Below, one piece after another: positions 54,671 through 63,651 of a stretch of 64,000 nt of DNA. Made by a program: the position numbers and the translations under genes. Origin of the DNA: Mycobacterium montefiorense (GTDB lineage Bacteria > Actinomycetota > Actinomycetes > Mycobacteriales > Mycobacteriaceae); the NCBI RefSeq assembly GCF_003112775.1, contig NZ_BFCH01000018.1, forward strand, positions 672,362 to 736,361, in the 5' to 3' direction. Under the pieces are notes generated by a model. That model had not been told where the DNA came from and made no database searches. It worked only from the letters and a program-made list of their open reading frames with translations. Every line of letters begins with the position of its first letter. Within the stretch, counting starts at the first letter, position 1.

Positions 54671-54856
54671 CGGGGCTCGCTGTGGTGAGGTCACGGTTTT
54701 CACTATGCACCCAGGGTGGTGACACGCTGAGCCCCGGCGTCCAGAGCACACAGTCACGTACCTGCCGCTAACTTCAGGCCGCTCCTTGCACGTTATGCAT
54801 GTGTTCCCAGGCCCCGCGGCCTACGCTGGCTGCGAACCGCAGGAGGGTCTTTGACA

Positions 54857-55645
54857 ATGCAACCGAACTCGCTCGATCCCGTCGCCAGCGAACGTCTCTC
54901 GCACGCCGGGAAGATATTCACGTCCGACCTTTCGATCAATGAATTCGCACTGCTGCACGGGGCCGGATTCGAGCCGATAGAGCTTGTGATGGGGGTGTCG
55001 GTCTATCACGTCGGCTACCAGTTCACCGGGATCCGGCAGCAATCGGAGCTGCCCGTACTGACCGACGCGACCTACCGGGCGCGCTGGAACGCGATGTCGC
55101 GGATGCAGGCCGAGGCCGACGCGCTCGGTGCCGACGGAGTGGTCGGCGTCCGACTCGATTGGCGCCATCAGGGCGAAGGCGAGCACCTCGAGTTCATCGC
55201 GGTTGGAACCGCCGTGCGCTACACCGAGAAGCCGGGAGCCTTTCGACGCCCGAACGGGCAGGCTTTCTCGAGTCACCTGACCGGCCAGGATTTGACCACG
55301 CTGCTGCGCTCCGGGTTCGCCCCGGTCGCCTTCGTGATGGGCAACTGCGTGTTTCACATTGCCGTGCAAGGCTTTCTGCGGACCCTCAGTCAGGTGGGCC
55401 GCAACGCCGAGATGCCGCAGTGGACGCAGGGCAGCTACCAATCCCGGGAACTCGCGATGTCCCGCATGCAGGCCGAGGCCGAGCGGGATGGCGCAAACGG
55501 CATCGTCGGCGTGCATTTCGCCATCTCGAACTATGCATGGGGACATCACACCGTCGAGTTCTACGTGGCCGGCACCGCCGTGCGCCGCGTCGGCGAACCG
55601 CAAACCATCACACCATCGTTCGTGCTTCCGATGAGTGATGGATGA
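54857..55645 (+). CDS. Tandem YbjQ/DUF74-like (heavy-metal-binding type) protein
   Basis: 262 aa from ATG 54857 with AGGAGGG at 54841 (TTG 54851 is possible but too close). Two similar halves: GAGFEPIELVMGVSVYHVG then AMSRMQAEADALGADGVVGVRLDW, and SGFAPVAFVMGNCVFHI then AMSRMQAEAERDGANGIVGVHFAI. Each half fits the YbjQ family fold. Most family members are single domains forming pentamers. The role is not known, and metal binding is uncertain. It overlaps the next gene by ATGA. The 186 bp before it show nothing clear. Confidence 0.8.
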   Translation: MQPNSLDPVASERLSHAGKIFTSDLSINEFALLHGAGFEPIELVMGVSVYHVGYQFTGIRQQSELPVLTDATYRARWNAMSRMQAEADALGADGVVGVRLDWRHQGEGEHLEFIAVGTAVRYTEKPGAFRRPNGQAFSSHLTGQDLTTLLRSGFAPVAFVMGNCVFHIAVQGFLRTLSQVGRNAEMPQWTQGSYQSRELAMSRMQAEAERDGANGIVGVHFAISNYAWGHHTVEFYVAGTAVRRVGEPQTITPSFVLPMSDG

Positions 55646-56019
55646 CCAGCTTCGACCATCAACGAGCCAGTCTCGCCATCGGTGCTGCCTTGGCCGGGCC
55701 CGGGGGGGTTGGGCAAGTCGTCAGAGTGTTCTGCGGGGTCCCGGGCGTCATCCTGACCCCGGCGCGCCGCGGCCTTTTCCGGTCTGCGCCCGAGCGGGTG
55801 CAGATCGGCGACTGGCGCTACGAGGTCACTGCCGATGGCCGCTTGAGCACCGGCCACGTGGTCAATGGCATCGTCCTGGCGGAGGAGGTGCTCCCCGCGG
55901 GCGCTGTCGGCGCGCATATCGTCCGCGCGCTCGCGCAAGTGGTGGGTAGCTACGGTCCCACGATCATTCCCAACATCGACGCGGCCGTCGAGGTGCTCGA
56001 GGCGGCACCCCGCTACTGA
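55642..56019 (+). CDS. Conserved-looking hypothetical protein coupled to the YbjQ-like gene
   Basis: 125 aa from ATG 55642 overlapping the previous stop by 4 bp. It has alternating hydrophobic and polar strands (RVFCGVPGVILTPARRG, WRYEVTADGRLSTGHVVNGIVLAEEVL) and a C-terminal helix AAVEVLEAAPRY. No signal peptide or membrane helix. I do not recognise the family. The overlap suggests it works with the YbjQ-like protein. Confidence 0.65.
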   Translation: MTSFDHQRASLAIGAALAGPGGVGQVVRVFCGVPGVILTPARRGLFRSAPERVQIGDWRYEVTADGRLSTGHVVNGIVLAEEVLPAGAVGAHIVRALAQVVGSYGPTIIPNIDAAVEVLEAAPRY

Positions 56020-56045
56020 GCGAATCATTCAGCGGCCGAGCGTAT

Positions 56046-56519
56046 TTACTTGGCCAGTTGTGCCTGGTCCATCGCCACGACCCAGCGGCTGAATCGCCAC
56101 ACCCCGTGCTGCTTGACCGCGGTGAATTCGTATCGACCGGTGAGGTCGGGGATGGGAGGACCACCTTCCTTGATCGCGAAGACCTGCACATAGCAGTGCC
56201 CAGTCGCGTTGGTGGGGCCCTGGCTGGAAAACCAAAACGAGTTCAACGCATGACGGCGCTGGTTGTTCTCGGCCTTGAATTTCGCCTTCCTGACCGCGAG
56301 CAGACTAATGACCGTATCGATGTCCTGCGATAGCTCGGTACCCTCGTGCAGCAGGCCGAGCTGCGGCGCCTCGGTGAACAGCGCACGAAACTCGTCCAGC
56401 CGGTTTTGGTCGTAGCTGTGAGCGTAGGCGCCCAACAGATTGATGATCGCCAATCGATCTGCGACATCGAAGTCCGCGGACCCGACGTCCTCATCTGGTG
56501 AAGGTTGCCGATCTGCCAC
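56046..56519 (-). CDS. SnoaL/NTF2-like protein
   Basis: 157 aa from GTG 56519, 8 bp after the cutinase stop; the longer open frame overlaps the cutinase gene and was not used. The start VADRLAIINLLGAYAHSYDQNRLDEFRALFTEAPQ and the ending SRWVVAMDQAQLAK, with a beta strand CYVQVFAIKE in between, match the ketosteroid-isomerase-like NTF2 fold, which makes small cups for hydrophobic ligands. Catalytic residues cannot be named. Probably co-transcribed with the cutinase. Confidence 0.72.
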   Translation of the reverse strand: MADRQPSPDEDVGSADFDVADRLAIINLLGAYAHSYDQNRLDEFRALFTEAPQLGLLHEGTELSQDIDTVISLLAVRKAKFKAENNQRRHALNSFWFSSQGPTNATGHCYVQVFAIKEGGPPIPDLTGRYEFTAVKQHGVWRFSRWVVAMDQAQLAK

Positions 56520-56527
56520 TCGACCAC

Positions 56528-57337
56528 TTACCCTGCCGGCCCCGGGGGTGGTCCCGGCTGGTGCGACGCGATCGGTGCGGGCGTCGGTGACGGCGAGGGT
56601 GAATGCACCGACGCCGGTGGATGAGTCGGTCCCGACGTCGGAGATGTGCCGCCCGGTGGAGTTGTCTCGGCGATGCGATTGGCGGTGAAATCCGCAGCCT
56701 GATCGATCATTCCGGCCTGCTGGTACTGCCGATGCGCGGAGAAATCTCCCGAACCCGCACAGATCGGGTCGTTGGGCGCGCACAGCTCGATCGTCTTGGC
56801 CGCGTACAGGGGACCGACCGTGACGGAGGGCTGATTGATCAGGTTCATGAACTGGGTCGACGGTTTCCCGAACAGTACGACCGCGGCGACGTGGTTAGCA
56901 ACGTCGACGGGCATCGGCTGCAGGCCCTGCCCCAGACTCGTCCCGTCCGGCACCTGGTTGGCGGTGACGAAGCCCATCACGGCCGCTCCCTGAGAGTAAC
57001 CGCCAAGCACCATCATCGATTTGGGGCAGCTCGTTGCCATCTGTTGAATGTGAGCACTCGCGTCGGTGATCCCGTCGACGGCTCTGGGAAAGTCCATACT
57101 CGCCGGATAGTTCACCGGATACACCCCGACAGACTTTGCGCCGACATGTGCACGCAGCGAGTCGACGAAACTCGCACCGACATCGCCCACTCCGGGCGCC
57201 TCGTCGGTCCCTCGAGCGAACACAACTTCGACGTCGGGGCACGGTTCGGCAGCGCCGGAGGGAGCGGGGACGATCAGCAGCGTCCAGGCGAACGTTGCAG
57301 CAGCACAGAATAAAACAGGGAGGGCGTACGCCTTCAC
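56528..57337 (-). CDS. Cutinase family secreted serine esterase
   Basis: 269 aa. N-terminal signal peptide (YALPVLFCAAATFAWTLLIV, cut near GAAEP). Catalytic Ser115 in GGYSQGAAVM, Asp190 in CAPNDPIC and His202 in SAHRQYQ, with the Cys pairs (PCPDV/TSCPK, ELCAPN/ICAG). C-terminal tail is Pro/Ser/Thr rich (from about residue 220), as in cell-wall cutinase-like proteins of mycobacteria. It cleaves ester bonds of lipids or cutin-like polymers at the surface. It precedes the NTF2-like gene. Confidence 0.92.
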   Translation of the reverse strand: MKAYALPVLFCAAATFAWTLLIVPAPSGAAEPCPDVEVVFARGTDEAPGVGDVGASFVDSLRAHVGAKSVGVYPVNYPASMDFPRAVDGITDASAHIQQMATSCPKSMMVLGGYSQGAAVMGFVTANQVPDGTSLGQGLQPMPVDVANHVAAVVLFGKPSTQFMNLINQPSVTVGPLYAAKTIELCAPNDPICAGSGDFSAHRQYQQAGMIDQAADFTANRIAETTPPGGTSPTSGPTHPPASVHSPSPSPTPAPIASHQPGPPPGPAG

Positions 57338-57422
57338 GTGTTGAATTTTGTCACATTTTCACCACGCGCGCTTGCTAGATATATCCGCGTTGACCACTAC
57401 GCGCTATTTCGTTGTGGATCAA

Positions 57423-57896
57423 CTACTTTGGTGCGTCTGGTCCACCAACGTGTCGCCTGCGCAGAAACGCGCTGCCGGCACGTAGCACGCCGCGGAATGC
57501 GTAGGCGGCGGTCACAACGCACAACACGACCAGCAAGATGGCCATCGCCAACCAGTTGCCTCTGCTGTGGTCGACGTCCCACCAGACGATCGTGAACAGC
57601 ACCGCGCACAGCAACACCACCACATCGCGCCAGTTCCCCTGGTACGACAGCGCGGCCCTGCGCCATGCGCGGCTCCGGTCTGCGGAATCGACCAGGTCGT
57701 CGACACGGGCATCAATCGAGCGCCGCAGCGCGTCGCGCCGTTCGGTAGCCTCCGGTGGGAGGCGATCCAGCAGGTCCATGTCCTGCTGGATCAATTTCCG
57801 ATAGTCGGTGCCTCGGAATTGCACGGCCGCAATCGCGAGCATGGCGGCACCGAAAACGGGCGCGCTGTCCAGGGCGATCTGTGCCAGTCCGACCAC
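57423..57896 (-). CDS. Small membrane protein
   Basis: 157 aa from GTG 57896 with GGAGGAGC just upstream; the longer frame extends into the TetR gene. Three hydrophobic segments: LDSAPVFGAAMLAIAAVQF, then VVVLLCAVLFTIVWWDV and WLAMAILLVVLCVVTAAYAF. The region between them is charged (DRLPPEATERRDALRRSIDARVDDL), possibly a coiled coil. It follows the TetR gene by 31 bp and is probably co-transcribed. Function not known. Confidence 0.65.
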   Translation of the reverse strand: MVGLAQIALDSAPVFGAAMLAIAAVQFRGTDYRKLIQQDMDLLDRLPPEATERRDALRRSIDARVDDLVDSADRSRAWRRAALSYQGNWRDVVVLLCAVLFTIVWWDVDHSRGNWLAMAILLVVLCVVTAAYAFRGVLRAGSAFLRRRHVGGPDAPK

Positions 57897-57927
57897 GTCT
57901 GCTCCTCCTTGCGCCGATGGTCCGGGA

Positions 57928-58596
57928 TCAGGACGCCGCCGATGGTCGCCGACGGACCTGTGGCTCGGAAACGCGCAGCGGGTCCATTGCCTGCGCGATT
58001 CGGGGGTAGGCAATCGCGGGTCCGATCCAACGGATCAGGTAGCGCCGAAGATCCGTGCCGCTACGCGGGGGCCGGCCGGGGTCTGCCAGGAACGAGTGCA
58101 GCAGCCGAAGGGTGAACTCGTTCAACTCGTCCAGGCCCGCATCGTCGAAACCATGTTGTTCCCAATCGATATCGAAGCGGTGCAGCATTGAGCGGCCGAA
58201 GGTTAGCGCGGTGTCCGACACGATGGAGATCGTTTGACCGCCGCGGTGGCGCCGATTGAGCACCAACTCGAGCTGATTGTCGGAGGCCAGCTGTTCGAAT
58301 GCGAACGCGAAGCTTTCGGTCACCGCCAGGACGGGGTCGGTTATGCCTTTGAGATGGGCCGCTAGATGGTCGAGGAAGCCGTCGGCCGACCGCATTGCGC
58401 TGGCCACCAGCAAAGCCTGGGTTCCGGGGAAATATCGGTACACGGTCTGCCGGGTCACGCCCAGCGCGCGGGCGACGTCGGCGATTCGCATGGCCGATCC
58501 GCGCTCGTCGATGATTTTGTCCGCCGCATCCAGGATCCGCTCGATCGCCTCCTCGTCGGAGGCGGGCGTGTTCCCTGCCCAACCGTGGCTGCGCAT
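57928..58596 (-). CDS. TetR-family transcriptional regulator
   Basis: 222 aa. The HTH region: ILDAADKIIDERGSAMRIADVARALGVTRQTVYRYFPGTQALLVA. The rest is helical, with DPVLAVTESFAFAFEQLA. It is divergent from the D-aminoacylase-like amidohydrolase gene, with 179 bp between, and is the natural candidate to control it and itself. The gap holds a short inverted repeat (58646-58664). The small membrane protein gene is directly downstream. Confidence 0.87.
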   Translation of the reverse strand: MRSHGWAGNTPASDEEAIERILDAADKIIDERGSAMRIADVARALGVTRQTVYRYFPGTQALLVASAMRSADGFLDHLAAHLKGITDPVLAVTESFAFAFEQLASDNQLELVLNRRHRGGQTISIVSDTALTFGRSMLHRFDIDWEQHGFDDAGLDELNEFTLRLLHSFLADPGRPPRSGTDLRRYLIRWIGPAIAYPRIAQAMDPLRVSEPQVRRRPSAAS

Positions 58597-58645
58597 GCTT
58601 AGTGGGTGGCAGACGTGTCGTCGGTCGTCATCACGGCTAGATCAT

Positions 58646-58664
58646 ATCGTCGCAGCTAGACGAT
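58646..58664. promoter_or_regulatory. Short inverted repeat between TetR and amidohydrolase genes
   Basis: ATCGTC at 58646-58651 and GACGAT at 58659-58664 with a 7-base spacer. It is in the divergent gap, 50 bp before the TetR start. Arms are only 6 bp, so this may be chance. Confidence 0.35.
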
Positions 58665-58775
58665 CGTTGCTGATGTGCGCGGCTGACCTGGAATCAGCGC
58701 CCCGATGTCGGTTCGACTCACGACGAGACACTATCTGACGTGTGTATGATCACTGCAAATCAGGAGGCCCGGGAT

Positions 58776-60542
58776 ATGCAGTACGACACCGTGATCATGA
58801 ACGGACGCTGGTTCGACGGGACGGGCGCGCCATCGGCTGTTCGCAACATCGGGGTGTGCGACGGCCGGGTCGCCACCATCACCGACGGGCCGCTGGATAC
58901 GACGGGCGCCGATGTCATCGACGCGTCCGGGCACTGGGTGATTCCCGGGATAATCGACATCCACACCCATTACGACATCGAAACACTCTGTGAGCCAGCG
59001 CTTTCCGAATTACTGCGACACGGCGTCACGACCGTGATGCTGGGCTCCTGTTCGCTGTCCACGGTGTACCTGGAAAACGTCGACGCAGGCGACATCTTCG
59101 GGCGGGTCGAGGCGATTCCGCGGCGCTATGTGATCGAGCAACTCGACGAAGCCCGTTCCTGGAACAACCCGAAGGAATATGTGGCCGCCCTCGAGGAGCT
59201 GAACCTGGGTCCCAACATTGCGGCCTTCATCGGGCACTCCGATATGCGGGCCGCCACCATGGGACTGGACCGGGCGACCCGCAAGGACATTCGCCCGTCG
59301 CCGACGGAACTCGCGCGGATGGAGTCGATGCTGGAGGAGGCCCTGGACGAGGGTTTCGTCGGGATGTCTTCGCAGCAACTGCTGTTCGACAAACTTGACG
59401 GCGAGATCTGCCGGTCGCGCACTCTGCCGTCGACCTACGCCACGCCACGCGAACTGCGCCGCTTGAATGCGATCTTGCGGCGGCGCAAGAAGATTCTGCA
59501 GTCCGGCCCCGACATCAAGAATCCGCTCTCCATCGTTTCCCAGCTGGCGGCGTCACTCGGGGTAGGACGTCGTCGCCTCAAGACCAGCCTGCTGTCGGCC
59601 GCTGATGTCAAGTCCTTACCGCCGGTCATCTACTTGATGGACGCGCTGGCGCGGATTGTCAACGCCCTCGGTGGTGACTTCCGTTGGCAGCATCTGCCGG
59701 TGCCGTTCGAGGTCTACGCCGACGGGATTTCGCTGGTAATCTTCGAGGAGTTCGGTTCCGGCGCCGCGGCCCTGCATCTACAGGATGAGATGGCCCGCAA
59801 CGAGCTGATGCGCGACGAGGGATATCGGCGGCAGTTCCGCAAGGACTACGACCAGAAATACGGGCCACGGGTGTGGCACCGTGACTTCTTCGACGCCGAC
59901 ATCGTGGCCTGCCCCGATGAATCGGTCGTCGGTAAGTCGTTCGGGCAAGTAGGAGTCGACCGCGGCGGCCTGCACCCGGTCGACGCTTTCCTCGATCTGG
60001 TGCTCGAGCATGGCGAGGCGCTGCGGTGGCGGACCACGATCTCCAACCACCGGCCCGAGTTGCTCAAGAAGCTGGCGCAGAGCCCGAATGTTCAGATGGG
60101 GTTCTCCGACGCGGGCGCGCACCTGCGCAACATGGCGTTCTACAACTCGGGGCTGCGACTGCTGCGGCATGTGCACGATGCCGAGAAGCGAGGCATGGCG
60201 TTCCTGTCCATCGAGCGTGCGGTGCACCGGCTCACCGGCGAGCTCGGTGCCTGGTACGGAATCGATGCGGGCACACTGCGCGAGGGCGACCGCGCCGACA
60301 TCGTGGTGATCAACCCCGACAAGCTCGACGAATCCCTCGACGCCTATGCCGAGAATCCGGTCGAATCCTATGGCGGGCTCTCGCGGATGGTGAATCGCAA
60401 CGACGACACCGTCAGCAACGTGCTGGTGTCCGGGCAACTGGTATTCAGTGCGGGCCACGCCTCGCCGGTGCTGGGCAAGCAGAGGTTCGGCCGATTCTTG
60501 CGTGCCGACCAGTCGTCCCGGTCGCTGACGCCCGCGGTCTAA
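58776..60542 (+). CDS. D-aminoacylase / N-acyl-D-amino acid deacylase-like amidohydrolase
   Basis: 588 aa from ATG 58776 with AGGAGG at 58762-58767. Metal motif H-x-H in IDIHTHYDIE (near residues 64-73), the bridging Cys in MLGSCSLS, His in FIGHSDMRAATMG and the catalytic Asp in GFSDAGAHLRNMAF match D-aminoacylase-type urea/amidohydrolase proteins. C-terminal LREGDRADIVVINPD is the usual beta-sandwich strand. Cytoplasmic. It would hydrolyse an amide, perhaps an N-acyl amino acid or dihydropyrimidine-like substrate. Confidence 0.88.
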   Translation: MQYDTVIMNGRWFDGTGAPSAVRNIGVCDGRVATITDGPLDTTGADVIDASGHWVIPGIIDIHTHYDIETLCEPALSELLRHGVTTVMLGSCSLSTVYLENVDAGDIFGRVEAIPRRYVIEQLDEARSWNNPKEYVAALEELNLGPNIAAFIGHSDMRAATMGLDRATRKDIRPSPTELARMESMLEEALDEGFVGMSSQQLLFDKLDGEICRSRTLPSTYATPRELRRLNAILRRRKKILQSGPDIKNPLSIVSQLAASLGVGRRRLKTSLLSAADVKSLPPVIYLMDALARIVNALGGDFRWQHLPVPFEVYADGISLVIFEEFGSGAAALHLQDEMARNELMRDEGYRRQFRKDYDQKYGPRVWHRDFFDADIVACPDESVVGKSFGQVGVDRGGLHPVDAFLDLVLEHGEALRWRTTISNHRPELLKKLAQSPNVQMGFSDAGAHLRNMAFYNSGLRLLRHVHDAEKRGMAFLSIERAVHRLTGELGAWYGIDAGTLREGDRADIVVINPDKLDESLDAYAENPVESYGGLSRMVNRNDDTVSNVLVSGQLVFSAGHASPVLGKQRFGRFLRADQSSRSLTPAV

Positions 60543-62212
60543 CCGGGTCCCGTTGTGGTGGATGGATTTTCGGCTGCGACCTGCTTGGCCCACCGATAGT
60601 CAGCCTTGCCGGCGGGCGAGCGCTGGACCGTGGACGTGCGGATGATGGCCTTGGGCAATTTGTATCGAGCGATGTGCTGTTGGCACGTATCGAGCAGCTC
60701 CTCGTCGGAGGGATCCCGGCCCTCGACGAGTTGAACGATCGCGACTACCTCCTGGCCCCAGCGCTGCGAAGGCCGTCCGGTGACGACGACGTCGTAGATG
60801 CCGGGATGCTCGGCCATCGCGGCCTCTACTTCCTCGGCGAAGATCTTCTCGCCGCCGGAGTTGATCGTGACGGCGTCACGCCCGAGCAGCTCGATGCGCC
60901 CGTCGGCAAGCAATCGGGCTCGGTCGCCGGGAATCGACCAGCGCACGCCGTCGACGACGGGGAAGGTGCGGGCCGTCTTCTCCGCATCGCCGAGATAGCC
61001 GAGCGGGATCATGTTGCGGCGGGCCAGCCATCCTTCGCCACCACCAGGACCCAGCTGTCGGCTGAAATCCGCCGCCACAACCCCGGTCTCGGAGCCTGGT
61101 GTGAACGTGGCCACGGCGGCCGGTGCCGCCTGGGCCGGCATAGCGCTCATTTGCAGTCCCGTTTCCGAGGCCCCGGCGGTATCGATGATCAACAGGTTCG
61201 GTAGCGCGGTGGTAAAGCGTTTGCGGACACTGGGCGTCAGTGCGGCGCCCCCATTGCTGATCGACACCAGCCCGGACAGGTCGTAGTCGCCGCGCTCGAT
61301 CTCGTCGATGAGTGGGCGCGCGATCGCGTCACCGACGACCGGGATGCTCATCACCCGTTCACGATCGACCAGTCGCAGAATCTCGTCGGCGCGAATGCTG
61401 TGGACGTCGTCGGGAAACGTGACCCAGCCGCCCATCGTCATGATCTGGAATGCACCCCACTGCGCCGCCCCGTGCATCAACGGAGGAATCAGCAGCACGG
61501 ACGCGAAGCCGGGCGCCCCAGACGCGCGCGCCGCGACTTCATCGTAGGATGCCATCGCCTCGTCGGAGCCGAAAGGGCGTCCGCCCATTGAGGATACGAA
61601 CACGTCGTTCTGCCGCCACAACACACCCTTGGGCATTCCGGTGGTGCCACCGGTGTAAAGCATGTACAGGTCGTCCCCGCTGGGGGTGGGCATGCCGGCG
61701 GGCGGGGCCGGCGTCTCGATAACTGATTCGTAGTCGACCGCGCCGGGTAGCAGCGGCCGGCCGGAATCGTCTGCCACCTGGATCAGAAATTCCAGCTGGG
61801 GGAGTTGATCGCGAATCGAAGAGACGCGGGGCGCGAATTCGGCGTTGTACACCAGGGCTCGGGCTTGCGCGTTGGCGAGCAGATAGACGAGCTCGGCATC
61901 CACATAGCGGTAGTTGACGTTAAAGGGTGCGACTCGCGCGCGGTAGGCGCCGATCATCGACTCCAGATACTGGTTACCGTTGCGCAGATACAGCCCGATG
62001 TGATCCTGACCAGACTCGTGGCCCTGCAGTCGATCCCGTTCCGTGTGACATCCCAGTCCCAGCGATGTCAAGTAGTGTGCGATGCCATCCACTCGTGCGT
62101 CCGTCTCCGCGTACGTCCACTGCCGGCCGCGCCAGAACAGCACACGGTGCTCGGGAAGCGCTTGCGCCAGAGTCGAAAACACCGTCGACAGGTTGAATCC
62201 GCTATCTCCCAT
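60539..62212 (-). CDS. Acyl-CoA synthetase (FadD-type)
   Basis: 557 aa from ATG 62212 with GAGGAG upstream. P-loop MLYTGGTTGMPKGVLW, adenine-binding TAGASETG, and the hinge IELLGRDAVTINSGGEKIFAEEVE, C-terminal RSPAGKADYRWAK with the catalytic Lys. TGGTTGMPKGV is the variant of the P-loop typical of FadD19/FadD17-like ligases that activate steroid or branched acids; that match is from memory. It lies 75 bp after the TetR gene on the same strand and converges with the amidohydrolase, the ends overlapping by 4 bp. Confidence 0.9.
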   Translation of the reverse strand: MGDSGFNLSTVFSTLAQALPEHRVLFWRGRQWTYAETDARVDGIAHYLTSLGLGCHTERDRLQGHESGQDHIGLYLRNGNQYLESMIGAYRARVAPFNVNYRYVDAELVYLLANAQARALVYNAEFAPRVSSIRDQLPQLEFLIQVADDSGRPLLPGAVDYESVIETPAPPAGMPTPSGDDLYMLYTGGTTGMPKGVLWRQNDVFVSSMGGRPFGSDEAMASYDEVAARASGAPGFASVLLIPPLMHGAAQWGAFQIMTMGGWVTFPDDVHSIRADEILRLVDRERVMSIPVVGDAIARPLIDEIERGDYDLSGLVSISNGGAALTPSVRKRFTTALPNLLIIDTAGASETGLQMSAMPAQAAPAAVATFTPGSETGVVAADFSRQLGPGGGEGWLARRNMIPLGYLGDAEKTARTFPVVDGVRWSIPGDRARLLADGRIELLGRDAVTINSGGEKIFAEEVEAAMAEHPGIYDVVVTGRPSQRWGQEVVAIVQLVEGRDPSDEELLDTCQQHIARYKLPKAIIRTSTVQRSPAGKADYRWAKQVAAENPSTTTGPG

Positions 62213-62287
62213 GAATCTCCTCGAGGTTTGCCGTTGTCCGCCGGCGGGGTTGAATGAATGGTCCAATTCACTTGTGCGGTTGGACTA

Positions 62288-62887
62288 TCAGGCAACCGAG
62301 GCCCCCAATATAAGGTTGACCGCCTCGTCGAGTTGCCCGGCGATCTCCTCGTAGCTGACGAACCGCGCCGTCATCAGCGCACCGGCGAACGTCATTTGCA
62401 GGGTGGACTTGACGGCACGCGGCCATCCCGGACCTAGCGCCGCCGCTATCCGCTTCGACACTTCTTCGCCGATCTGTTCGCGCAGCGGCTGGACGGCCGG
62501 ATCGTCGGCCATCAACGCTGCTCCGCAGGCAGCGGTGAGCTCGGGCTCTTCGGCCACGGCCACCGCCATGTCCCGCAGCGTCGCGCTCACCCGGGTCTTG
62601 GTGGTGTCGTTGACATCGGTGTGCAGCGGCAATGCGCGCAGAAATCGCAGATACACCGCGGCCACCAGGGCACTTTTCGACGGAAAGTACGTGTAGGCGC
62701 TCGCGGGCGACACTGCAGCCCGGGCCGCAACCGCACGCATCGTCAGGTTCGCGAACGACGATTCGCGCAGTTCCTCCAGCCCGGCGTCGAGAACCTTGCG
62801 GATCGTTTGTCCCGGCCGGCGATCCGATCGGCGGGAACCTCCGGTGCCGGTCACCGCTTCGGCAGCACGAGCCACATCTCTAGACAC
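62288..62887 (-). CDS. TetR-family transcriptional regulator
   Basis: 199 aa from GTG 62887; the frame is open further upstream but without family features. HTH region: IRKVLDAGLEELRESSFANLTMRAVAARAAVSPASAYTYFPSKSALVAAVYLRFL. It precedes the FadD gene by 75 bp on the same strand, so the two probably make a unit. It is divergent from the methyltransferase gene, with 198 bp between that show no clear repeat. Confidence 0.85.
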   Translation of the reverse strand: MSRDVARAAEAVTGTGGSRRSDRRPGQTIRKVLDAGLEELRESSFANLTMRAVAARAAVSPASAYTYFPSKSALVAAVYLRFLRALPLHTDVNDTTKTRVSATLRDMAVAVAEEPELTAACGAALMADDPAVQPLREQIGEEVSKRIAAALGPGWPRAVKSTLQMTFAGALMTARFVSYEEIAGQLDEAVNLILGASVA

Positions 62888-63085
62888 CCGTCCAGTGTAG
62901 GAAACGAAACGCGCGCAGCCAACGACACCACCCGGTCCCCGCCAAACGGCCCGGTGCTGCAGCGACAGCATCCATAGTCAGGTCATCGGCAATGGCGGCG
63001 GAACCCGGACGCCAAACCTCTGGCGTCAAATACAGACAGATGTCCAGAAAATCCGGTTGATTATTCGCGTCCCGCGAGTCGTAGA

Positions 63086-63640
63086 GTGACGGCTGTGACC
63101 CGGGAGGACCAGCGCCGTTGGGACGAGCGGTACACAAGCAAGGCACCGGCATCCAGCGGTGCGGTTGGCGCACCCGGCGTCTTTGCCGACTATGCGGATG
63201 CCTTCCCGACCGCCGGGCGGGCTCTCGACGTCGCGTGCGGCCGCGGCTTCGCCGCGGTCTGGTTGGCCCAGCGCGGGCTGGACGTCATCGGATTGGACGT
63301 CTCCGCGGTGGCCGTCGGTCAAGCACGGGAACTGGCGCGGCACAGCGGCATCGAGCACCGATGCCGGTTTGACGTCGTGGATCTCGACGACGGACTGCCG
63401 GACGGGCCCCTCGTTGACGTGATCGTCTGCCACCGGTTCCGCGACCCGCGCCTGGACCACGCCTTCATCGAGCGCTTGGCACCGGGCGGGCTGCTGGCAG
63501 CTTCGGCACTCAGCGAAGTCGGCGCCGAACCCGGTCCGTTTCGCGCCGCCCCCGGCGAGCTCGCCGCGGCATTCGCCGGATTAACCGTGATAGCCGCCGG
63601 CGAAGGCCGGGGGCAGGCGTGGCTGCTGGCGCGAGCTTGA
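63086..63640 (+). CDS. Class I SAM-dependent methyltransferase
   Basis: 184 aa from GTG 63086 (GTG 63095 also possible). N-terminal DQRRWDERYTSK, motif I ALDVACGRGFAAVWLA, then VIGLDVSAVAVGQAREL and FDVVDLDDGLPDGP, LAPGGLLAASAL are as in small tellurite-resistance TehB-like methyltransferases. The substrate is not known. It converges with the RhlE-like helicase gene. Short forms of this protein are common beside rhlE in mycobacteria, as recalled, not checked. Confidence 0.82.
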   Translation: MTAVTREDQRRWDERYTSKAPASSGAVGAPGVFADYADAFPTAGRALDVACGRGFAAVWLAQRGLDVIGLDVSAVAVGQARELARHSGIEHRCRFDVVDLDDGLPDGPLVDVIVCHRFRDPRLDHAFIERLAPGGLLAASALSEVGAEPGPFRAAPGELAAAFAGLTVIAAGEGRGQAWLLARA

Positions 63641-63651
63641 CGCCCGCGAAG

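Noticed and set aside
53249..54757. 502-aa open frame on the minus strand across the WS/DGAT gene
   Set aside because: Shadow; the plus strand has the HHALVDG motif and full family length.
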